From contig NC_080413.1 in the NCBI RefSeq assembly GCF_030265065.1, forward strand, positions 67,001-131,000: 64,000 bases of DNA, in the 5' to 3' direction. Every line of letters starts with the position of its first letter. Position 1 is the stretch's first letter. This DNA is from Corythoichthys intestinalis (Eukaryota > Chordata > Actinopteri > Syngnathiformes > Syngnathidae). A model generated the notes under the pieces. That model was not told the DNA's origin and did no database searches. It worked only from the letters and a program-made list of their open reading frames with translations. Of this stretch, positions 12,901 through 30,000 are shown one piece after another. A program made the position numbers and the translations under genes.

Positions 12901-13034
12901 GAGCTTTGCTTATTTACCAAGTGGATTTAGCGCTAGCGCGAGGGCTAACAGTTTACCGTACCCCCAACCACAGCTCCGGTGAAGAGAAATTTCCTCTTGT
13001 GGCGCTTGACAAAATTCCAAAGGGACGACAACAT
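9951..13034 (-). CDS. PEX3: peroxisomal biogenesis factor 3 (PEX3), 12 coding exons
   Basis: PEX3 anchors in the peroxisomal/ER membrane and is the docking receptor for PEX19 carrying new membrane proteins. Exons in gene order: 12962-13034, 12598-12729, 12434-12515, 12280-12323, 12081-12202, 11916-11982, 11402-11456, 10666-10804, 10530-10600, 10344-10454, 10083-10179, 9951-10016. The phases join into 1059 nt, 352 aa plus stop. The start [16 protein letters not shown] aligns with human MLRSVWNFLKRHKKKC, followed by the membrane anchor (about 17-30). The PEX19-binding residues Leu93, Lys100 and Trp104 are kept ([16 protein letters not shown]). [16 protein letters not shown] and [15 protein letters not shown] are also near-identical to human. 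It is about 20 residues shorter than human PEX3, partly in the middle and partly by loss of the last residues after AFST. Intron 3 appears to use a GC donor (12432-12433). All exons are open, so the gene looks functional. Confidence 0.97.
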
Positions 13035-13195
13035 TCTCGCGCGCGCGCCGACGAACGTCCCACGCTGCTAAAGTCCTCCGAAAAGTTGCTCCATTTATCG
13101 TTGGTCGCGCTGTTGTTCGAATAACACGGCGAGCGCGTTGAGCAGCACGCTAATGCTAACTGTGAAACGCCGAGCTGAAGGCGGAAGCGTACGTG

Positions 13196-13207
13196 TCCGC
13201 CATGTTG
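13196..13207 (-). promoter_or_regulatory. YY1-like site
   Basis: The minus strand reads CCAACATGGCGGAC, close to the YY1 consensus AANATGGCGGC. It lies about 165 bp upstream of the PEX3 start codon. Confidence 0.45.
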
Positions 13208-13481
13208 GATGTGGCAAAGAACAACACGGGGTTCCTAGAGAACGCAGTATGTATTGTTTTGATTAAAAGCGCGAAAGCAGGAGGAAGGTTGTTGATGTAT
13301 TTCTTTAGTCAGAGTGTTTGAGGTGGTAAATTGCGCGAAGTTGCGATGACTGTCTATCTTATAATAAGACGACGAAGCGTTGTAATCACGCTCTGATTTG
13401 AATGAACACTTTCGGTTTCTCACTTGCGCCAGTCGCGCTGTACACTTGTACACTACAGACTGAACTTCTCTCAATGAAACA

Positions 13482-13489
13482 TGACGTCA
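13482..13489. promoter_or_regulatory. CRE palindrome TGACGTCA
   Basis: A perfect CREB/ATF half-site pair inside the shared promoter. Confidence 0.45.
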
Positions 13490-13508
13490 CTCAGTGTTTC
13501 ATCACATT

Positions 13509-13527
13509 GCATGCCGGGTAATGTAGT
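13509..13527 (-). promoter_or_regulatory. ZNF143/THAP11-type SBS motif
   Basis: The minus strand reads ACTACATTACCCGGCATGC. This closely fits the known vertebrate promoter element ACTACAATTCCCAGCATGC bound by ZNF143 and THAP11, which is common at bidirectional housekeeping promoters. It lies 160 bp upstream of the ADAT2 start codon. Confidence 0.65.
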
Positions 13528-13686
13528 TGTACTCCTTCCACCACGGCGACGAACAGGATCAGGAAACAAGTCCGTCCTGTATGATCCTCCCCTATCCGTA
13601 CTGCTTCCTGGCAGCTCGGAGCACGTGGAAACGCAAGATGCCTTTTTGAACGTTAAACCCCGCGACAAGCTCGTTGTAGGGACGCG

Positions 13687-21908
<8,222 letters not shown>

Positions 21909-21973
21909 GGCACATTTTTCTTCATATTGTCATTGATCATCATATTGTATTTGTGTTCTTTACTTGCATTTCT

Positions 21974-21979
21974 AATAAA
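21974..21979 (+). terminator. ADAT2: ADAT2 poly(A) signal
   Basis: AATAAA 66 bp after the ADAT2 stop codon. Confidence 0.75.
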
Positions 21980-21980
21980 A

Positions 21981-22114
21981 ATGAAAGAAAATAATTTCAG
22001 AAATAATTTCATGGTTCATTTTTAATTCTGAAAAAAATACCACAAAAATGAAAGAAAATAATTTCAGAAATAATTTCATGGTTCATTTTTAATTCTGAAA
22101 AAAATACCACAAAA
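21981..22114. repeat. perfect two-unit tandem duplication, 67-bp period
   Basis: The unit starting ATGAAAGAAAATAATTTCAG at 21981 is repeated with no visible change at 22048. It begins two bases after the ADAT2 poly(A) hexamer, so the second copy probably lies past the cleavage site. Confidence 0.9.
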
Positions 22115-22125
22115 TGCATACTACT

Positions 22126-22155
22126 CCCCCCCCCCCCCCCTTTTTTTTTTCCCCA
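22126..22155. repeat. poly-C/poly-T tract
   Basis: About 16 C followed by about 10 T and CCCC: a pure pyrimidine run able to form triplex DNA. Confidence 0.85.
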
Positions 22156-22200
22156 ACTTTTAAAATCCATAATGTAGACATGCAAAAATAAAACATTGAA

Positions 22201-23620
22201 TACAGTGCTGGCCAAAAGTACTGGCACCCCTGCAATTCTGTCAGATAATGCTCAATTTCTCCCCCCAAAAATGATTGCAATTACAAATGCTTTGGTGGTA
22301 ATATCTTCATTTATTTTGCTTGCAATGAAAAAACACAAAAGAGAATGAAAAACAAAAAATGAAATCATTTTACACAAAACTCTAAAAATAGGCCGGACAA
22401 TAGTATCGGCACCCTCAGCCTAATACTTGCTAGCACAACCTTTAGACAAAATAACCACTACCGGTATCCATCGGTGAGTTTCTCTGCTGAAATTTTCGAC
22501 CATTCTTTGGCCAACTGCTCCAGGTCTGTGAGATTTGAAGGGTGCCATTTTCAGATCTCTCCACAGGTGTTCTATGGGATTCAGGTCTGGCCACTTTCCA
22601 GTGCTTTCTCTCAAAGCATTTTCTAGTGTTTTTGGGTCATTGTCCTACTGGAAGACCTCAGACCCAGCTTTCTACATTTTGCTGCAAATTTTGCTGGTAG
22701 TCTTCAGATTCCATAATGCCACGCACACTGAGGTAGCAAAGCAACCCCAAAACATCAGGGAACCCCTGCCATGTTTGACTGTAGGGACATTGGTTTTTTT
22801 TTTGTTTGTTTGTTTTTTTTGAAGGCCTTGTTTTTTTTTGTCCTGTAAACTATGTTGATGCTTTTTCCCCAAAAAGGTCTGCTTTTGTCTCCTCTGACTA
22901 GGGAACATATTTGGCTTTCCCAGGTAGGTTTTGGCTAACTCCAACCTGGCTATTTTATGTCTTTGGGTCAGAAGTGGGGTCTTCCTGGGTATCCTACCAT
23001 AGAGTCCCTTTTTTATTCAGATGCCGACAGATAGTACGGGTTGACACTGTCGTACCCTCGGACCGCGGGCCAGCTTGAACTTGTTTGGATGCGAGTCGGT
23101 TCTTTATCCACCATCCGCACAATCTTTCGTTGAAATTTTTTCTTTTCAGTCCTCATCTAGGGTTAGGGTTAGCCACAGTGCCGTGGGCTTCACACTTATT
23201 GATGACACAGGAACATTCAGGTCTTTGGAGATGGACTTGTAGCCTTGAGATTGCCCATGCTCCCTCCCATTTTGCTTCTCAAGTTCAGACAGTAACGTGG
23301 TCTTTTCTCTAACTCCATGCTCAATGCGGTACACACAGGACAGCGGTGGAGTCAACCTGAATCCATTTGAACTGGCTGCAAGTGTGATTGTTATGGCCAC
23401 AGGTAAGTAACAGGTGTCGGTAATTATTACACAATTTAGAGAAGTATCACATGATTTTTCAAAGGTCTGGCCCAGTTTTGTGTAAAATGATAACGGTTTA
23501 AGTTTTTTTCCATCCTCTTGTTTTTTTCTCATTGCAAGCAAAATAAATAAAGATATTACTACCAAAGCATTTGTTATCGCAATCATTTTCTGGGAGAACT
23601 TGAGCATCATCTACCAGAAT
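22201..23620 (-). mobile_element. decayed Tc1-like transposon
   Basis: The left terminus starts TACAGTGCTGGCCAAAAGTA. Inner terminal-repeat sequence CAATTCTGTCAGATAATGCT and AAATGCTTTGGTGGTAATAT is mirrored at 23620-23550, so the inverted repeats are about 150-200 bp. Minus-strand frames give Tc1 transposase pieces: GYKSISKDLNVPVSSI (N-terminal helix-turn-helix), VPTVKHGRGSLMFWGCFA (core) and KWPDLNPIEHLWRDLK (third catalytic acidic residue). They fall in different frames with stops between them, so no enzyme can be made. The outermost right terminus is diverged. Confidence 0.8.
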
Positions 23621-23649
23621 TGCAAGGTTGCCATTAACTTTGTAACTTT

Positions 23650-23670
23650 GGGGGGGGGGGGGGGGGGGGG
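23650..23670. repeat. poly-G run of 21
   Basis: Uninterrupted G tract next to the right end of the decayed Tc1; a G-quadruplex candidate and assembly hazard. Confidence 0.9.
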
Positions 23671-23939
23671 ATCAAATACAAAGAATGTTTGATTGGTTTA
23701 ATCTTTTAAAATATGAAAACAATAGACATAAAGTAAAACATTTAATGACTTTCATAGTTTGATCGCATAAATATGAAGTTTAGTTCAGCATCCTATTTGT
23801 GCATTTTCCTCCCATCAACAAGCAGCAGCACACAATATAAAATAAAAACTTGTAACTTATCCCATTTCATATCTCACCTAAGCACCCCCATAATAATATT
23901 AACCCTTTATAGAGCAAGTGACTACCACTTCTTTTTTTG

Positions 23940-24030
23940 GGTCCCAATTCCCAGGTCACTTCTTGTTCATTTAGCCTCACGTCCCGTTGATATTTGTGCA
24001 TCCTGGTGAATTTCCAGGAGACATAAACAC
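23940..24030 (-). repeat. AGGAAGTGACC minisatellite, reverse, weak
   Basis: CCCAGGTCACTTCTTGTTCA and CCCGTTGATATTTGTGCATC keep parts of the ~33-bp unit. Confidence 0.45.
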
Positions 24031-24124
24031 TGCTTATTATGACACTAAAACAATATTTTTTGAAAAATTGAGCGAGCCCTAAAATAGGTTCAACTGGGAA
24101 GACCGGCTTTAAATTCAAATATTG

Positions 24125-24240
24125 CAACACTTGACGGCGCCCGATGTCCAATCCATTAGCACTGGGAGGGGGCAAACGTTCGTTCGCTCTGTCTCTGTCC
24201 AAATGGGTTAGACGTCTAGCTCCGTCAATGGCAGCCAATC
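24125..24240. repeat. GACGTCCAATCC palindromic element
   Basis: GATGTCCAATCCATTAGCAC plus TGGGAGGG is followed within 40 bp by the inverse arm AAATGGGTTAGACGTCTAGC and TCCGTCAATGGCAGCC. One of about 18 related sites in the window. Confidence 0.65.
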
Positions 24241-24398
24241 GGTGCCCTAGAAAGGGTTACAAAACCAGAATCCACTTGACCTGTCAATGTGCTGCGTTCA
24301 AGTAACTTGTCAAAAAGTTGGGAGTCCACTTCGCAGGCTTGTTGCTGTTGAAGGACGGCCATCAGAGCTCACAAATCTCCCGGTGGGCTGAGCGTGAC

Positions 24399-24418
24399 TC
24401 ACTCACCTTTGACCTTTG
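24399..24418 (-). CDS. AIG1: weak candidate for the last AIG1 coding exon
   Basis: On the minus strand a pyrimidine tract and CTCCAG are followed by CAAAGGTCAAAGGTGAGTGA. Joined in phase to the exon at 27098-27264 this would add Ala-Lys-Val-Lys-Gly-Glu and a stop. Family members end in a short charged lysine-rich tail, so the fit is plausible, but a match this short can arise by chance. Confidence 0.15.
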
Positions 24419-24645
24419 CTGGAGGGGGGAGACAGTCTTTATTGTTCTATATTTTCAGCCAACCGCTGAATAAAAATGACGTCGATGCATTGACTTTAAT
24501 GGGAACGTGGCCTCCACCTTGAGGCCATTTTACTAGGTCTCCAATTCATTTGAAGCGCCATTTGCCGCCATCCCTCCAACTTCAAACAGATTGGACGCCT
24601 AGTGCCGTCGACGGCAGGCGGACAACGCCTAAATAACATGCTTTG

Positions 24646-25710
24646 CAAGAGCGTAGGTTTGGTCTCAACAATGGTAGGGACGATACAAGGTACACTTTTT
24701 GCCGGGGACGGGGATCAATGCAAAATAAATCTGCATTACTACTTTTATGTGTATTGGTTCAGCCTACACCGTTCAATTCAAACCTTTGTTTTCAAAAATG
24801 ACTCAAAAAAGATTTTGAAAACTTCCAGGGAAAAATGTCCAAATTTCATGAGCTAATTTAAATGGCATTAACATACACAATAAATACAAGCTTGTTAATC
24901 ATCTCTTAACTATCCGGTAATGCAAAAAAATAAACATTTGTCTTAAGACCACTCCACATTATCTAAAGAAAAAAAACAATATCACTGAAAAAACAATTTG
25001 TCAGGGATGAACAAAATTTTTTTTTTTTAAATGGAGCCGTCCTTCAGGTAAAAAAAACTCTACTGCTTTTGTCCACAAGCACAGCCAAACAACAAAAAAA
25101 TGAAAGCTCTAGTGGGCTGCTTTAAGGCTACATAAATAAAAAGTCAAATTGGGGAGAAGGGGGTAAAACTACCTTTCTCACAGTTTAACGTTAACAGTAG
25201 AAAACACATACAGGAGGACACCTCTAAGCAGCTACCTACTGGAGTTCTGCAGGTTAGCAAGTTCACACAGTATAATGTTACACTAACTCTGATGCAGGTC
25301 GGACTTTCAGTAGCAAAATTAGTGGTGTCTTCCCTGCTTCCAAAACATTTCTTACAGTGGCTGCTGCTGACTGAAACAAAAATCTAATATCACTTATATT
25401 TAATGTGTGTGTTGGTAGTCAAGTCATCAGCCAATCAAATGTGCGTTTAGGAGGGGGGGGAAATGGACCGGCACATTTAGCAAGTGAAAAGAGGTACCAT
25501 GTAAATCTGAACATAATGAAAATAATTCACCTAATAATGGTAGGGTCAATTACAACAATTAAAACATATGAAAATGACCTCCATACCTGAAGCCATTATA
25601 TAACGCAAATAAAGTTGTTTAAAAGTTGGTGGGGACAATTTCAGCATCCTGAAAAGTTGCTAGTGTTTTGTCATGACTCCCTACCGTCCCTATACAAACC
25701 TGCGCCCTTG
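24646..25710. mobile_element. hAT-like element, CAAGGGCGTAGGTTTG family, copy 2
   Basis: The ends are CAAGAGCGTAGGTTTGG and CAAACCTGCGCCCTTG. The direct repeat ATGCTTTG lies at 24638-24645 and 25711-25718. Length 1065 bp; non-coding. The right quarter (AAAAGTTGGTGGGGACAATT) closely matches copy 1 at 17474-18346. Confidence 0.85.
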
Positions 25711-26211
25711 ATGCTTTGACTATTCTACCTTTTGGCAAGTTTTGCAGCGGGGTCTTTTGTGCTGTCCTACAGCGCCCTCTCGTGGTCGCTTTGCGACACG
25801 GTTTATTCTTCATTCATTCTCCGAGCCGCTTATCCTCACGAGGGTATTCTTGCCAATTCAATATGGCTGTGCGACGTCTTGGTCTGAAGCCTTCGTTGTA
25901 ATGTTGTGCTTATATGATCCCTGGACAAGATTTGTCCGTAAGTATGGATGTGTAAAAGAATGAACATAATCTGTTAGTAAGAGAAATGTTTTGTTTGAGA
26001 CGTTTTTTATGTTTAGCGAACTTGTCTGACGAGCTAACGTTGTTGCTAATGCTCATGTACTTTTTTTTTGTTTTTTTTTGTAGTTTTACGACAGTCTTAA
26101 GAGGACAATGGTTTGAGACCATTCTATTAATAAATAAGAACAAAAAGGAAGAAGTGATTATTAAAGCGTCGTAAACTAGCTGTGTAGGTTGGGAAAAAAG
26201 ACGCTTCCAAG

Positions 26212-26742
26212 TAGGGCTGCAGCTTCCAATTATTTTAGTAGTCAAATAATAAATGAACTAGTTAGTTCGAATAATTGAGTAATCGAATAAGGAACATAAA
26301 AAAATTAAAATACCTGAGTTTCAGACAGTATAAAAAAACGAATAAATGAGGATCTAATTACAACAAAAGAACAATTGGCTAATTTATATAGCAAAAATCC
26401 GTTAGCTTAAATGCTATAAAATGCTAATTTAAAAAAAATTTTTTTTTTACAATGGTCTTACCAAATGTTTCAAACACATTCCCACAAAAACAGCTAAATA
26501 TACCTAGAAACTAAATTAGGAATGCATTAGCTCAAACAAAAACTTAGCTTATGTTGGTCTTACCAGGGAGCAGCTGGATTCAGCCATGTAAAATGAGTTG
26601 TCTCATTCACTGTTGCCACTAGAGGGCAGTGTATCCACCCAAATTATTACAACGCCACTTCAATTAAACGAATACTCGAAGCGGCAAAATTTCATTTGAA
26701 TCTTTTTCAATCGAATTACTCAAGTTAATCGTTGCAGCAGTA
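26212..26742. mobile_element. hAT-like short element with TAGGGCTGCAGC ends
   Basis: The left end is TAGGGCTGCAGCTTCCAATT and the right end is AATCGTTGCAGCAGTA. The flanks CTTCCAAG (26204-26211) and CTTCTAAG (26743-26750) match at 7 of 8 bases, a slightly aged target duplication. Length 531 bp; non-coding. Confidence 0.75.
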
Positions 26743-26869
26743 CTTCTAAGTGAGGACAGCATATGGACATTGATCAAATTTAAGCTAGTGGCGACATAAA
26801 GCGTGCGTAGCCTCTGGGCGGCTGCGAAATGTCTTTTTGTGCTCACGCCGTCTATTGAAAGGAGTTTAT

Positions 26870-26965
26870 CACTTACAGACGTCCAATCCATTTGAAGCGG
26901 GAGGGAACAAACGCTCATTCGCTGCTTCAAATGGATTGGACGTGTAGCGACATCAATGGCGCAGG
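26870..26965. repeat. GACGTCCAATCC palindromic element
   Basis: CAGACGTCCAATCCATTTGA, then AGCGGGAGGG, a short loop, then CTTCAAATGGATTGGACGTG: a clear inverted repeat of about 20 bp per arm. Confidence 0.75.
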
Positions 26966-27097
26966 CAATGAGTGTGAAGCGGCGTCTGACCGAGCCGTGA
27001 TAGAAATGACTACATTGCCGAGTGGGATTATGCAAATTTTAAGTATGAGAAGAAAAAAAATGTCGGTTTCGGCGCAAGTGTTGGTGAACACTCCTAC

Positions 27098-30000
27098 CTG
27101 TGTGCGGCTGGTACCAGATGTAGCCGTTGAGTATTTCTCCCAGCACGTAAAAGACACAAATGACGGCGGTGAGCACGGAGAAGAAGAGCAGGCGCGCCGG
27201 CGCCGTGATGCGTTCCAGGACCGGGTACACCCACACGCCCGTTACCCGCTGCACCCAGCAAGTCCTATGCACCCGTGTAAAAAAATTTTTTTTTACATTT
27301 TTGTTTTAAAAAAAAAAAAAAAAAAAAAACTCAGCAACAGGACGTACCAGAGGATGTAGCCCACGCCGAAGATGCACACGGCCGCCAGGCCCCGACGGCG
27401 GCCGGGATAGCGGTGGCGGGTGGTGCGCATCTCGATGAGGATGAACGGCAGCACGGTGGTGTGCTGAAAGTGCGCAGGAAACAACACTTTTCATAAATGA
27501 ACTGGCTGGAAAATACGGCCGTAGAATGGCTACGATCTCGACGATCCTCCTCCGTTCCCAGTCTTTTTAAATTAAGCTGACACTTATTATTGTGGGAACA
27601 TCGCCAAAGAAATCGCCAGCTTTGTCAGGTTTTTATTTCCCAACTCGTGCAACACAACAAGCCTACTGTTCGCCACAGTTGACGCCAACAACATAAGAAC
27701 GTTAAAACCTCTACCGCATCTAAATGTCACGTCAGCCACACGGTGCGTTCAGGTACAGCACGCAAAACACATCCGCCACATTAGAACCCGATTCGTTACA
27801 TTATTATTATACTATACTGTATTCCGCTTTTTATGTATTAAGGCCAGAGCACCGACTGGCGCGAGAGCCCTTTTGGAATGCAAAGGATTTTTTTTTTTCA
27901 TGGCAAATGAAAATAGCCAATTTGGAGGCCCGAACATGCTCGAAAACTCACCAAAATTTGCACATACATGCGGGTTTGCGTACATTTGGAGAATTTTGCA
28001 ACATTATGAAAAAACTGTAACAAAATGGCTCAGTGGCGACCCCTTGAGACTTTCAAAAAGGCCTCTCATATAAGGCTTTTTTCAACATACTGTAGAGCGA
28101 TGAAAGTGGGGAGTTGATAAGCTGTGCAAAACCACTCCAAAAAGTCTCTCGCACCCATATTCCAAACCCAACAGGAAATCGGGTATTTTGGATCGAATAT
28201 GAAATTTACAGGGTGCACGTTTCAGACATTGTCATCTAGGGAGTTAGTTGGATCCTCCTCAAAATTGGTGAGACTGTTCATGAGACATATGAGATCTTAA
28301 GTTATCAAAATGGCGAGTTTTCATTCATGGGCCTGACCTGGCGGGGTGCCAAAGTCGGCCATTTTTTGGGGAACACGCCAAATTCAGTAAATGACTAACA
28401 ACGCCCTGATACAAGGTGCAGTCTTTTTCATATCTGGCATGTATGAGGGGCATCCCAGCCTGAACACGTCCGCATTGAAATATTACCCATTAGGCCTGGC
28501 GCCCCCTAGTTGGAACAGGAGACCGGCTCCCCCTCCAAGGGAAAAAAACAATTGGCCTCAAACCTGCATCAGGGGAGCCTTAAGACACGTGTTCACGTGC
28601 CTGATGAAAAATATTGAAGTTTCGTTGAAGCGGAGGGGTCCAAACGGGAAAGGTAAATTGATCGTCGCCATTTAGTCTCGCCACAAATTTTGAACGTATC
28701 TGCGCCAAACTTTCTGTGCTTGGTGAGAGTGATACCCTGAAGGTTCCTGTAGGGGTCATTTGCATCAAGCCAACAGCGCCAACTAGTGGCAACAGAAAGT
28801 CACTCACTTTACTTATACATGTCCGGTTCTTTTCAGGTTGGCCGTTGTACTTTAAAGACCTTTTGTAATACTACATTTTGAGGTTCGTGTCCATACGTCT
28901 CTGTCTGTTGCCGTGACGACACTTTGTTCGCCATTAAAAGGAAGTGGATTTTTTTTTTTCACCGACGCACGCAGCTTACAGAGCCACGGAATTTGCCACA
29001 CTTGGTCAAATTGGCCCAATTCTAAGATTCCTTTTGGTTTTGAATAAGGGCGTGGCTGCACAACTCAGTAGCGCCCCCTCTTTTGTAGTACTGTCTCAAA
29101 TTGGTATTTTTTTTTCCCCTCATAGTTGTGCAAATGTATTTCTACGCTCAAAAAAACAGGCGAGTTTTCAACATATTAGGTTCTCATGAGATGATTATAG
29201 AGAGGGACGATCTGTCATCACCCTGATCTGCGTGCCGTCCGAGTTTGCGCGCCGTTCAAATTGTGCCAAAATGCGAGGGCCCATTCGGTCCTGCTTGCAG
29301 GCCTAGTAATGTGCAGTATTTGTTATGCTCTGCGTAATTGCCATTTGTAATAGTATTGGCAGTATTTATTAAGGATTAAGTGTTGGTTATTAGGCTGTGG
29401 AATGAATTCATGGAATTACAATGTATTCTTACCCTGCTCGACATACTTACAAACAAGGTCCTGGAACAAATTTGCATATAGAGGTACCATTGTACTTTGT
29501 CATTATTTTGCCAAAGAATTGTCATCGAAAAATCGGGTTTAAGAGAAAATAATTGGGATTTTCTTGTCAGGCAAAAATCCAACAGCCCTAATATTCCACC
29601 TTCCTCCCGCCTTTTGCAGTAAGCACATTTGGGGATTGTGTAAGAAAGCCTGGCCTTTCGGGCCCCGCTCAATCGCGGCTCGGTCGCCACGACGACCGTA
29701 CAAACACGACACGTCGATACCGCGGAACACAGCAAAATATTTACACGCGGGTCGCCGTTGTTTTGGTCCTTGGCGAGCGCGCCGTAGCAACCGATGGCGT
29801 CACTTTCTGGCGAGCGCCGCTCTTTTCACCTTGCAAGCAGGCGCACGCCGGCCAGCCCAGTGCGTTGTTGCGCCAACAGGAAATAACATTTTTCAAGATG
29901 AACCTTTTCTTTAAAAATGGTCCGATTTTGACTTTGCCGTATGAAAAAAACTTTCTAAACTCATCAATAACCTTCACCTTATTTCATAAATGGCTGCCAT

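Larger units (their letters stand above)
13035..13686. promoter_or_regulatory. bidirectional PEX3/ADAT2 promoter region
   Basis: The 652 bp between the two start codons must hold both 5' UTRs and promoters, as the genes are divergent. It contains a ZNF143/THAP11-like site (13509-13527), a full CRE (13482-13489), a YY1-like site on the minus strand (around 13196-13207) and CpG-rich DNA beside PEX3. No TATA box was seen, which fits housekeeping genes. Confidence 0.7.

Noticed and set aside
23156-23172. Telomere-like GGGTTAGGGTTAG
   Set aside because: Only two units of TTAGGG, inside the decayed Tc1; a chance occurrence.
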